Assembly: GCA_963921425.1 (NCBI GenBank)
Contig: OY992840.1
Span: 622,501-686,500, forward strand
Source: Dryas octopetala
Lineage: Eukaryota; Streptophyta; Magnoliopsida; Rosales; Rosaceae
DNA length: 64,000 nucleotides
Direction: 5' to 3'
Shown: positions 11,291 through 22,077 of the stretch, piece by piece
Numbering within the stretch: position 1 is the first letter of the stretch
Layout of the letters: every line of letters starts with the position of its first letter
Made by a program: the position numbers and the translations under genes
The notes under the pieces: model-generated
What the model saw: the letters and a program-made list of their open reading frames with translations, nothing else
Databases searched by the model: none
Told to the model about the DNA's origin: nothing

Positions 11291-12439
11291 AGTCATCTTA
11301 AGCACTTTATTGAATATTGTGGATTTGTGGGTTTCTGCATTTTAACCTATACATATTTGTCTTTACCCTTCAACTTTCTATATTCGTGCATTGAAGAGTA
11401 TTATGGCTGATATATTGGCAATTGTTGAGATGTCAACTTGGAAGTCAAGCTCTCTCTTTAATTCTTCTTTGGTTCAATTCTTTGGTTTTGTTCAAGAGGA
11501 CTTTTTATAGGTCAATTCTTTGGGGTGACCTACATATTGTCCCTTGTTTGGATGCTGCCTTGTCGAATCTGACTTTTCAATGCAGTTTTTTTATGGGAAA
11601 AAAATAATGGTTTGTTTTATCTACCTTGAAAAGTACATTAGTCATTTGAATGTCTTCCAAATATGTTATATATATATATATATATTTATCAGTTGGTCAT
11701 GAACCTTGTGTATGAAATTAAAGATTGGCCAAATTGGAAAAATATTCTATTAGTTAATTAAATATGAAGTAGATATGGGCCAACACAATTCGTTTGTTTG
11801 GTTTTGATTTCCTGCACAATATCTAGATATGCTAATATGGAGGGATAATGTGAATCGATATAACATGTGTTGATTTAGCTAGCTCAAGCACTTGTTTTGA
11901 TTTAGCTAGCTCAAGTACTTAACTTATGGTGTTCTTCTTGTATGCTAGCTCAATTACCTCATTCTGATTTTTTATAAGTGTAATTTTTTTTTATTAGTTT
12001 CTTATAATTGGTTTTTTCTTTTGGCAGCTTAGAGACACTCAGCTATTGGAATTGGACGCTTGCTTATGAGAAAGTACGTAGCATATTGATTTAGTTGTGT
12101 TTGTAACTGTAGGGCCTAATATATGCATTACTGTTATATAGGGAAAAAAAATGAGACATTATTGTACTTATGGAGTCTTATGTAATACACTTAATTGATT
12201 CTTTTGAGGTCATTTAATGAGATGTGTCTTACCATTTACTATTGATAACATTATATAATTTACTCTTGAAAGCAACAAAAAAATGACACGGGAAAAATGC
12301 TATGGAAAAGGTCTAAAAAGAACTATTAATAGTATTCTAAACACTAGCAGCACATATGATAGCATGTTTGTTACTTTAAAGCCTAAAATAAAAAAATTTG
12401 GAGGCACCAAAATATGTAATCAATAACTATTATGTATTT

Positions 12440-12765
12440 GTAAAAATTAACAATAGCATTTTAATTTTAAAATGCTATAGTAATAATTATTATAGCTTTT
12501 TTAAAATGCTATTAAACGCCACAATAATAGCACTTTAAAAATGCTATTGTATATCTTTCTACAACATTTTTAAAACGTTATTATATAGATCTTTTATAGC
12601 GTTTTAAAAACGCTATAGAAAGAAATTTTTTTATAGCGTTTCAAAAACGCTATAATAAACCTTGGGTCTATTATTGCGTCGGCTGTCATAGCGTTTGCGA
12701 TAACGCTATAAAAGAGTTTTTATAGCGTTTTTTGAGTGCTATAAAAGCCCCTTTTTGTTGTAGTG
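12440..12765. repeat. CACTA subterminal inverted-motif array
   Basis: About ten copies of TAGC(A/G)TTTT(A)AAA(A/T)(T/C)GCTA-like units, many internally palindromic (for example near 12595-12615 and 12635-12652), crowd the 3' end; fewer copies lie at 7625-7720. CACTA transposases of the TNPA type bind subterminal repeats in this position. Hairpin potential is high. Confidence 0.7.
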
Positions 12766-13349
12766 GAACCAACAAAGCACTCAACATGAGAGTAGCCAAA
12801 GGAAGAGGAAAAGAGCAACTGGAAACTCAAGTGATGGAGCAGATACCATAGTTCTTGCATTGGAAAAACTATTTGCATTCTTTAGTCCGAGGTAATGAAG
12901 ATCGCAGTAACATTGCTCAAGAACTAAAAAAAAAATGAGACTTTTTGGTTAATTTAGAGCAGATTGATGCCATGCGCATCATTTTGGAAAAGCCTCAAAG
13001 TATATCATTGTTCAAGTCATTGGACAATGAGGTCAAAGAAGTGTTTGTTCGTAGGTTGCTGAAACAAGATAATATTTTAGGTGATTTCCTCATAATACTG
13101 AGGCATTGAGATTCCATTAAATATATACTAAACACACTTACAAGAGTTTACATTGCAATAGAATACATAGCACTTATACATGATAACTACAATAATAGGA
13201 TAACTAAGGAACTAGCTAGAGAACTTATCAGGATATAATACAAATCATGATAATACAGGCACGTGTGGTTTATCAGTAGAGGTGAACAACTTATCACAGG
13301 ACTTAGGCGTTTTAAACTCGGATTATATGATTTATCACGCCCCCGCAAG

Positions 13350-14860
13350 CTAAACGGAGGGGGACACACCGGAAGCTTGAAAACCAGTTCTTGAAACCGA
13401 GAGGAGGAGAGGCCTTTGGTCATTATGTCAGCAAGCTGATCATTGGTACACACATAATGAACAGCAATCTCTTGACGCACAACCTTTTCCCTGATGTAGT
13501 GATAATCAACCTCCACATGCCGAGTGTGTGTGTGAAACACCGGATTGGAGGCAAGAGACAGAGCACTCAAATTATCACACCACAGAAGCGGAGTGTAGAG
13601 GTAAAGATGAAGGTCACGAAACAGAGCCCGAAGCCAAGAGATGGTGGCAGCAGTATACGCAAGTTGTCGATACTACGCCTCTGTACTCGAATGAGAAACG
13701 CCCCGCTGCTTCTTAGAACTCCATGAATCAAGTTAGCACCAAGATAAAGGCAATAACCACCAGTGGAAACCCGATCATCCGAGTTGCCTGCATAATCTGC
13801 ATCACAGAAGGCGTTTAAGCGAAACGTCCTAGGTTTATAGAACAAGCCATGCTCTGTTGTCCCTTTAAGAAACCGAAGAATGCATTTCGCAGCTGCCCAA
13901 TGAACATATGTGGGAGCATGAAGAAATTGGCAGACCTGGTTCATTGAATAGGCTATTTCCAGCCTGGTAATGGTCAAGTACTGAAGTGCGCCCACTGTGC
14001 TACGATACAAAAACGAATCAGCCAAGGGTGTGCCATCACGAACACTAAGGTGCTTACTGAAAGTTAGAGTAGAAACGGGCTTAGAATCCAACATGTTTGT
14101 ACGCTTAAGTAAGTCTAGAGTATACTTACGCTGACAAAGAAACAACCCCTGAGAATTGCGGTGGGCTTCAATGCCAAGGAAAAAATGTAAAGACCCCAAA
14201 TCCTTCATTAAAAACAAACGTCCCAATTCCTGAATAAGAACATTAATAGTAGACAGACAACTGCCAGTAATCAAAATGTCATCTACGTAGATGAGAAGAT
14301 AAATAATAACAGAGTCAGCATGATAAGTAAACAAGGAGGAATCCGCAGACGAAGCGAGAAAACCCAGTTCTTCCAAATAAGAGGAGAAACAAGAGAACCA
14401 TGCACGAGGGGCTTGTTTTAACCCATATAGAGACCGGTTGAGCTTACACACATGATGGGGAAATTTGGGACTCACAAACCCCCTAGGTTGCTGCATATAC
14501 ACATTCTCAGATAAATAGCCATGTAAAAAGGCATTCTGGACATCAAGTTGCTTAATTGGCCAAGAAAACTGAACAGCCAAGGCAAGGATTAAACGAATGG
14601 TGGTATGCTTGACCACCGGGCTAAACGTTTCACCATAATCAATGCCCTGTTGCTGGTGAAAACCATTAGCCACTAAACGAGCCTTATATCGTTCAACAGA
14701 CCCATCAGCTAGTCGTTTGATGCGAAACACCCACTTGTTGGGAAGGATGTTCATATGAGCAGAGGGAGGCACTAAAGTTCAGGTTCCAGCACGTTGTAAA
14801 GTATCATATTCGGCACGCATGGCAGCTCTCCATTCAGAAACTTGTGTGCCTGTGTAAAAA
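13350..14860 (-). pseudogene. Copia reverse transcriptase and RNase H
   Basis: RT motifs in order: NKWVFRIK, YKARLVANGF, LDVQNAFLHG, LYGLKQAPRAWF and the catalytic YVDD (LIYVDDILITG). RNase H shows DADYAGNSDDRVSTGGY in the same frame; a frame change near 13700 moves the rest (TEAEYR block, HVEVDYHYIREKV, QLADIMTKGL) to another frame ending near 13350. A TGA replaces the Trp expected in RAGTWTL near 14785. The catalytic residues are kept but the chain is broken, so the copy cannot be autonomous. Confidence 0.92.
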
Positions 14861-15251
14861 AGCTAGGTTCCATAGAGTTAGCATTAGACAAAGCAAGAGT
14901 AGCCCATTTGGGATTTGGTTTGACAATCTCATCCTTACCCCGAGTAGTCATAGAGTGAGCACTAGTAAAAGTTGATACAGGAACAGGAGCTGTAGAGGGA
15001 TTGGTTAAGGAAGGAAAGTCAGGAGAGAAACCCTGACTAGCCACAGAAAATGGCGAGAACAAAGGCAAAGGAGAGGGAAGAGACACAGACCTGGGCTCTG
15101 CAGGTGACGAAAACAGAGAAGTCGGTAAGGACAGAGGTTCAGAACTGGGCGGGTCAGACAATGGTGAAAGGGAAGATGTGGAGCCAGAGACGGGCTGAAA
15201 CGAGGTAGGACTCGCAAGAAAAAATTAATCAACCCTATGGGCATGAACGCA

Positions 15252-16045
15252 CTAAGGAGGTAAGTCATAGAAAACCAACGAAGGCACAGTTGAAGAAGCA
15301 TCCTTGGATCGAGTGGCAGCGAGCTTTGCAAACGGATAACTGCACTCATTAAAGAGAACATGACGTGAAAGATAAACAGTGCCAGTGTTAACATCAAGAC
15401 ACCTATAACCTTTGTAATTTAAAGAATAGCCTAAGAAAACACACTCTTTGGAGCGAAAATTAAACTTAAAAGAGGTGTAGGGACATAAGTAAAGAAAGCA
15501 GGAGCACCCAAACACCCTAAGAAATGAGTAGTCTGGGTGTTTGCAAAACAACTGAAAATATGGTGAATTAAAATTTAAAGACTTGGTGGGTAATCGATTA
15601 ATTAAATAAAGGGCAGTTTGGAAAGCATCAACCCAATAAGTAAGAGGAATGGAAGCATATGCTAGAAGCGTGAGAGTAACATCAATAAGATGGCGATGTT
15701 TTCTTTCAGCCACCCCGTTCTGCTCAGGGTGATGAGGACAAGAAATGCGATGAAAAATGCCATTAGATTGCAAATAATGCTGAAACCGAGTACTTAAATA
15801 TTTTGTACCACCATCAGTTTGTAATTGTTGAATAGTATGATTAAATTGAGTTTGAACATACTTAGAAAAGTTAAGAAAAACATCATAAACCTCTGATTTT
15901 TGCTTTAAAGGAAACAACCAAGAGTATTTAGTAAAATGATCAACAAAAACAACATAATAACGAAAACCCTTTAATGATAAAATGGAACACTGCCAGATAT
16001 CAGAATGTATCAATTGAAAAGGATGAGAAGCAACAAATTGAGAGG
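15252..16045 (-). pseudogene. Copia integrase core
   Basis: After the frame shift the reading gives HSDIWQ, FVDHFTKYSWLFPLK, QTDGGTKY, GIFHRISCPHHPEQNGVAERKHR and RVFGCSCF, with the D,D,E residues of the rve core present (HSDIW, QTDGG, VAERKHR). C-terminally it has the CVFLGY block. A stop at 15252-15254 and another near 15215 end the frame. The adjacent Pro/Ser-rich spacer (15161-14772) continues in the same phase until a frame change near 14850. Confidence 0.9.
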
Positions 16046-17752
16046 ACGAAATGACAACTTAGTTGCCTTGCCTAATGGACAAGAGGAACAAAACTCCTTT
16101 GTCCTTATTGAACCTAGAAACAAACTATGATCGAGATGTTGTAAAACATCAAACGAAGGGTGGCCTAAACGGTTGTGCCATGTGCCAACAGCAACTTTAT
16201 TGGAATGAAAAGCAAATGGATGAGAAGCAATACAATCTGAGGTGAGAGGATAAAGCCCGCCTTTACTCGATCCGCGGAAAAGCGTCTTCCCCGAGCGAAG
16301 ATTCTTGACACAAAAGAAATTAGGAAACAATGAGACATAACAATGATTATCTTTGAGAAATTGGTGTACGGAAAGAAGATTAGTAGAAGCTTTAGAAGAA
16401 TACAAAACATCATTAAGAACAAAAGGTCGAGAATTTAAAGTGAGAGAAGAAGAACCAATTTGCTCAATAGGCAAACCTGTTCCAGCAACAACACCACCAA
16501 CAGAATCACCAGTGAATTCCCCAGGCGCAGAGTGATGCCCCAAGTCGGAAGTGATATGGGCGTTGGCACCTGTGTCAAGTAACCAAGTAGAAGAGGAAGA
16601 CACCTCGCCTGGAGAAGCAACCATGGCAGAAAGTTTCTGAGTTGGGATCCGACCCTCATAGGATAAATTCATCCTGTTAAAACAATCAATGGCAGAGTGG
16701 CCCACTCGACCACAGATTTGACAAGTAATTCGCCCAATAGAAAAAGAGCTACAATTAAGTGAACCACCAGAAATAGCGGAATGTGGAGCAGCACCAAGAA
16801 CAGAGGATTGAGATAAGTTGCTATGGCCATGAGAATGAGAACCAGAACTTGGAGAAAAGACACCAGGAAAAACAAAACCAGATGACTGATGATGGGTGTG
16901 ACCATTGGTTGGTGCACCATGATTGGTAGAGAAAGAACCACGACCACCACGACTAGTGCCTCTGCCTCCACGGCCGTCGCTGCGATGGCCGCCTCGATGA
17001 GCAGCAAAGGCTTGAAGTGCAGGTTCTTGAGGTAACAATCCTTGGTTATGAAAATGACGTTCGGCTGTGAGAAGCAATGCCTCTAAGGCGTCATATGTGA
17101 TTGGTGTGTCGCGAGCTTGAGCTGAGGAAACAGTGGTCTCATATTGTGGACCCACATTGTCCATAATAATTGAGACCAGTTCAGCATCGGAAATAGGATG
17201 ACCAGAGATAGAGAGAACATCTGCAATACGATTAAGCCGAGTAAGAAAGTCTGATATGGAAGAGTCACCACGCATGGTGCGAAGCAACTCTCCTTTCAAT
17301 TGAAGCACACGGTGCTGTGAAGAGGAGGCAAATTTGCCTTCCAAATAACTCCAGGATGAATGCGCTGAAGTCAAAAGAGCAATAGGGCCAAGGACCGTTG
17401 GTGACAACGAACTATTGATCCAAGCCAAGATCATTTGATCTTTTTGAATCCAGTCTTCAAACGCCAGATTAACATTAGTAGTTAGAGTACCAGCAGCATC
17501 ATGGAAAAACGCAGAGGGACATGTATTTGTTCCATCAACAAAGCCCCATAACCCTCGACTTTTAATCAAGGGTGTAATTTGTGCACGCCACAGCAAATAA
17601 TTATGTTTATCCAACTTAATGGACACATTGCTAGTGACCACTGGAGTCACAACAGTGGAGTTAATTGATGCTGCAGTAGAAAAAGATGTAGCTACAAAGG
17701 AGACAGCATGACCTGCAATGTCCTGTGAGGGAGTGAGAATAGGTGATGACAT
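16010..17752 (-). pseudogene. Copia gag, protease and pre-integrase segment
   Basis: A 580-codon open stretch starts with ATG at 17752. It shows the gag core (HNYLLWRAQITPLIKSRGLW, about residues 49-68), a Gly/Arg/His-rich linker, a zinc knuckle C344-x2-C347-x4-H352-x4-C357, the aspartic protease site LLDTGA (about 391-396), and the GAG-pre-integrase zinc motif with WHNRLGH (525-531) and CSSC (555-558). A one-base shift near 16045 breaks the junction to the integrase core, which continues in another frame. This is the best kept part of the element. The product would form the RNA-packaging particle and cut the polyprotein. Confidence 0.92.
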
Positions 17753-18912
17753 GATGTTGATTGGGAAAAAGGAAATAGGAAAATCAGAAGCTTTGTCGTG
17801 AGACTAAGGCTCTAATACCATGAAACTAGATAATATTTTAGGTGATTTCCTCATAATGCTGAGGCATTGAGATTCCATTGAATATATACTGAACACACTT
17901 ACAAGAGTTTACATTGCAATAGAATACACATCACCTATACATGATAACTACAATAATAGGATAACTAAGGAACTAGCTAGAGAACTTATCAGGAGATAAT
18001 ACATATCATGATACTACAGGCACGTGTGGTTTATCAGCAGAGATGAACAACTTATCACAAGACTTAGGCGTTGTAAGCAAACTAGGATTATATGATTTAT
18101 CAGTTGCTAAGTGACAATGTTTAAAGATGACATGTGGTTATGTGATGTCTTGATTGTGGGTGCTTATAATGGTTGTTTTTGTGGATTATATTCAGTGAAG
18201 ACATCTTGTTGTGGTTTCTTATGTAGGACATGAACTTTGAAATGGATTATGAACTTATGCATAGACTTATATATGTATTAACTTAATTAGGACTTGAACT
18301 TTAATGTTTGAAATTATGTATTGAACTATATATGAATGAATCTAATATTATAAATATTTTGATTGTGGATATGTATTAATGTGTGGGCTTATGCATTATA
18401 GATTATGCATTGATCTACAGATTCTGAAATTTGGAAAATGTCTAAAAAACAAAGGGAATGCTATCCAATTTTTGCAAAGTTTATTTAAGACAAAAAAAGA
18501 AGAAAAATTATGTATTACCATTATGTATAAAACATCAAGTTAATCATGCTGGATAGCAAGTATATGTAGTTAGGGGCTGATCAATGCGTTGTGCGAGAGA
18601 GATGAAAGACATCTTTGAATGTGCAACATTTTATTAATTTGTTTTAAAATAAATAAATAAAAGTTAATTGACCATATTAATTTTTAGGATAATTAAATTT
18701 TTTAATTAATTTAAAATTTTAAATAATTATAGCTGAGTCCGATCGTACACCAAACACAGGACAATGTTATTTAGCTTATCCAACTTTATAGTCTGACACA
18801 GCACCAAACACAGGATAACACTTAGTCCAGCTTACTCCAGTCCAACACTATCCAGCATAATCCATAAGAATAGTCTAATCCAACACAGTCCGGCGTACCA
18901 AACGTAGCCTAA

Positions 18913-20007
18913 GAGTTTACGCGTGAATAAAAAAATACCAAACGATATATATACATATATATAAATATATATATATATAACATACTTCTATAATATAGGA
19001 GATTTAATGAGCTATGATCTTCATGGTGCTGCAACCAACAACATACTTTGGTTGTAGCCAAAGACAATGCCAAAGGAATATATGGTGTTGCCGCTAATAT
19101 AACATAAAAAGATCAACTTGGTATTCAAAGGGATTAGGGTTCATGCGATCTACCACTCAATCTCTAACCCCTCTAACCCTATTATTGTAAGCACATTAAT
19201 TTAAAAGATCGGAAAATGAAATTAATTACAAAAAATGGGAGATAAAATTAATTTTGAACACCTTATAATAAATTCGCATAACTCAACAAATCTGATCTTA
19301 CCCGAAATGGTTACTAACTAATTCTAAGGAACACTTCGAACAGGTGCTATCTAGTTTTGAGGAACACTTCGAACATCCACTAACTATATATGAGGAACAC
19401 TTCGAATAGGTATCTGGTTGCGACTTTTAAGGTTCGCGACTTTGGGTTTTTAGGGATTTGGTTGGAATGAATCAAATCGACGACAATGATTTGTGCTTTG
19501 CAATTGGTTCAAGATTTCGAAAGAAGGGTAAAACTCTTTGTAAACCAGATTGACGACGTATGAGTTTGGCCAAAGACGATGGACTTTTTGTGTTTTCAAA
19601 TTTTTTTCAAGGTCAAAATATATGAGGGTATTTTGGTCCGGAAATGTCCAAAGAGTAATGAATGTAATATTTTGAAAATGGGGTTATAAAAGCAACTTTC
19701 CCTCCAAAAAGGCTCACCAAGATAAATTTCCCTAAATCTTAATCCAAAATTGACCATATTTATCGCTAAAAATCTTTATTTATTATTAGTATTAATTTTT
19801 TTTTTCCGAACAGGGGTTAGTGGGATATGGTGCCAAGCGCATGATATTGAGTTCGGTTCTAATATTCCTTTATGTTATTTACTTGTGGAGTTAAGGTCAA
19901 AAGTGTGAATTGCCACTTAAATGTAAAAATTTGATGGTGTCAGAAAAAAAAATGCATAAATTTGATAAAAGAAAAAAGAAAAGAAATGCCTGAAGTTTAC
20001 AAAGTGG
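18913..20007. other. Intergenic, AT-rich
   Basis: No coding exon seen. A TA microsatellite lies at about 18945-18980. Three near-copies of GAGGAACACTTCGAA are spaced about 36-40 bases apart at 19326-19420. Confidence 0.4.
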
Positions 20008-21180
20008 TAGGGGTGGGCATTTAAACGCAAATCGGGCACACCAAACCAAATCGGGGGTAAAAAAATCGTAAAAACCGTGTTGACCAAAACTGGTCAAAGA
20101 TTTGACCAAACTGGACCAGACCGGTCCAATACGGTTCTGATTCCGGTGTTGCTCTTCTTGAAGCCGGGCCGGACTGGACCGTGTAGGACTAAATTAGAAC
20201 ATATATATTTATACATATTTATACCATTTTATATTTTTATACACTTTTTTAGCACTTTTTTATACACTTTTTTGTACACTTTTTTACACACATTTATACA
20301 CATTTTAGATAATAAAATTAATATTAACCTAGCTATATTTTAGACCTTAAAATATATTTTATATATCCCTATATGGCCTATATAGTATATTATATATATA
20401 TATATTGTACTATATAGTATATAGTTTATAATACTATAGTATATCCTAGCTTATAATTTTTTTATATATATTATTGTTTACTATAAAACTATACCCTATA
20501 CCCTAAATACCCTATACTCTAAACCCCAATTGAAACACCAAAATTAAATGAAACCCCAATTGAAACCCCAAAATCAAATGAAACCCCAATTGAAAATTTG
20601 AAACCCTCAAAAAGTCAAACCCTAATTACTAATTAGATTAGTCAATTACAAATTTGCAAATTACCAATTTACCCATTTGGCCATTTAGGCAATTATGCCA
20701 ATTACCCCAACCCCAAATCCCCAATTGATCTCTCGCTCTCATCTCAGTCTCTCACGTAGTCGAGTCTGGACTCTCTGCTCTGTCTCTCACTCTCAGCTCT
20801 CACGCTCATCTCAGCCTCTCAGGTAACCATCTCTCTCACTCTCATCTCTCTTCTCGCCTCTCTCATCTAGTCATCTCTGTCTCTCATCTCTCACTCTCAC
20901 TCGCGAATTGCAGTCAGCTGACTCAAGTCTCTGAATCTCTGATCTCGTCGGCGTCGTCGCAGCGTCTCCGGTACATCTCGTCAGCGTCGTCTCAGGTAAC
21001 CATCTCTCTCACTCTCATCTCTCATCTCTCATCTCGCGTCTCTCATCTGTCAGTCTATCATCTCTGTGCAATTTGGGGTTTGATTTCGGGTTAGGTCCAG
21101 TCTCTCACTCTCTCACTCTCTCACTCTCTCATCTCAGTCTATCATCTCTGTGCAGGTTACACAAGGTAGGTGGTTTTGAT
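20008..21180. mobile_element. hAT-like terminal region, boundaries uncertain
   Basis: It opens with TAGGGGTGGGCATTTAAACG followed by GGTCCAATACGG-type motifs, the look of a plant hAT 5' end. It continues into short tandem tracts (ACACTTTTTT units at 20230-20310), a CCCTAAA/CCCTATA stretch (20495-20525), three copies of a GAAACCCCAATT unit (20525-20600), and C/T-rich leader-like sequence with two copies of CAGGTAACCATCTCTCTCAC (20819 and 20994). A possible right end AGCCCACT followed by CAAAGTTA at about 21550 resembles the left flank CAAAGTGG, but this is weak. No transposase is present. Confidence 0.35.
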
Positions 21181-22077
21181 TCTGAGTAACTGTTCCATAA
21201 TTATTCTTCTAATTATTTCCCGTTACAAGCATTTTGGTCAAACTAATTGTTAAATAATATTCATGGTTGCTTAAATTATCAGTCTTGAAGCATTGTTCCG
21301 TGTTTTAAAACAGGGTTGCAATTTAGCTGAAACTATATACAATTTGAGAAGCGAGAACTAGGATTGAGTTTGATTGATGCTTCAAATAAGTTCTGATTTG
21401 TGCATGAGCTTAAATACAGAATTTAAAATGACAAGTCTTAGAAGTTTGAGAAGTGCCAGCTCCTCTTCTCCCTCAGTTTCTATCTTCTAATCTTGTTCCT
21501 TTTGTTATTATTATTATTTATGTATTTATTTATTTTAATTTTGGAGGTTTAGCCCACTCAAAGTTAGAACCTTCGACTCTTTGAATCTGCCTCTCCATCT
21601 GCACCATGTCTGAACCATCCCAAATGACTCTCCCTCATGTTTCATTGGATTCACTCCTACATTAGAAAAAAAACCCAGAATCCAAATTTAATTTTTAAGG
21701 AATACCCAAAAAAGTTTTCTAGCAACAAGCTGCATTTTGAATTTTAATTGATGTGAAAACCTAATCTATAAAGACTATAATCGTTTTAGCCAAGATGACT
21801 TAATCTAAGCATGAGAGTTTCAAGCTTGTGATATTGTCTAACACTCTAAACTGATAAGAATTCACCCACCATTTAAAAGTTATGGATTTCAGTTTTAAAC
21901 CATATAGAAGTGAAAAGTATTCAGAGTATGTGAAATCTACTCATCTTAAAACCATGAAGAGCAATCTCATCTGAGTATGTTATTTTGAATCATTTATTTA
22001 TGTAATGAAGTCAGGTGGATTTACATGTGTAGGTGGGTCTCCATAATTTCATTATTGTAAAGGAATAAGCAAGAAGC
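21181..22077. other. Upstream region of the IDM2/IDM3-like gene
   Basis: Non-coding. The C/T-rich tract ending at about 21160 followed by an AT-rich 900-bp stretch and an AG just before the gene could be a leader exon plus 5' intron, but I cannot fix the splice sites. Confidence 0.35.

Larger units (their letters stand above)
7608..12765 (+). mobile_element. CACTA (En/Spm) transposon, 5158 bp, inserted in the Harbinger partner gene
   Basis: The ends are CACTACAACAAAAA and its inverse, the CACTA superfamily signature, with a 3-bp GAA target duplication at 7605-7607 and 12766-12768. Both ends carry subterminal copies of a TAGCGTTTT/AAAACGCTA-type motif. No TNPD-type transposase is visible, so the element is non-autonomous. 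Inside are a C/T-rich leader-like stretch (7800-8170), a short reading frame starting near 8617 (MSTMDESSRAEAV), and pieces resembling a ULP1-type protease (see separate entries). Orientation follows these pieces. The remaining 8300-9190 and 9280-11180 sequence is AT-rich and intron-like. Confidence 0.88.
13060..18102 (-). mobile_element. Ty1/Copia LTR retrotransposon, full length but defective
   Basis: LTRs lie at 13060-13337 (278 bp) and 17821-18102 (282 bp), begin TG and end CA, and differ at roughly 15 positions (about 6 percent). The 5-bp target duplication GTTGC is at 13055-13059 and 18103-18107. The primer site on the minus strand is TGGTATTAGAGC (17820-17809), one base off the usual initiator-Met site. 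A G-rich purine tract lies next to the left LTR (13355-13375 complement). Domain order gag, protease, integrase, RT, RNase H is that of Copia. The site lies in the Harbinger partner gene. Confidence 0.95.
6992..18118 (+). pseudogene. Harbinger Myb/SANT-like partner protein, split by two transposons
   Basis: Exon 1 (6992-7333) encodes MEESGGNKKKSRRTWSKFEE and a Myb/SANT-like helix set with WSKFEEDALLKVIEDFV and the C-terminal FAWNDVKKCIEV. After a 80-bp intron, exon 2 starts at 7414 (KHKDAEGWRNKHFPLFDKF). The frame runs to the CACTA insertion at 7607, resumes at 12769 in the same phase (basic segment SQRKRKRATG), meets a stop near 12893, and further remnants (IILEKPQSISLF; VKEVFVRRLL) run to the Copia target site at 13059 and resume at 18108 up to a stop near 18118. 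In PIF/Harbinger elements this protein helps the transposase bind DNA and enter the nucleus. The continuity confirms that both insertions are younger than the ORF. Confidence 0.8.
3867..18909 (+). mobile_element. PIF/Harbinger DNA transposon, about 4.8 kb of own sequence, with two nested insertions
   Basis: The left end AGCCCCATTTG and right end (inverse GGCTACGTTTGGTACGCCGG) are imperfect terminal inverted repeats, flanked by the 3-bp TAA target duplication at 3864-3866 and 18910-18912. The element holds the two standard Harbinger genes in the same direction: a DDE transposase (5283-6756) and a Myb/SANT partner ORF (6992-18118). The partner ORF is split by a CACTA element (7608-12765) and by a Copia element (13060-18102). 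3867-5282 is a non-coding 5' region with TA-rich tracts. 18119-18909 is the 3' region, with several subterminal copies of the motif ACCAAACACAGGA. Both genes are broken, so the element is inactive. Confidence 0.85.

Noticed and set aside
16063..17271. ORFs on the opposite strand or other frames of the Copia gag region
   Set aside because: Shadows of the gag-protease frame; compositions are unnatural.
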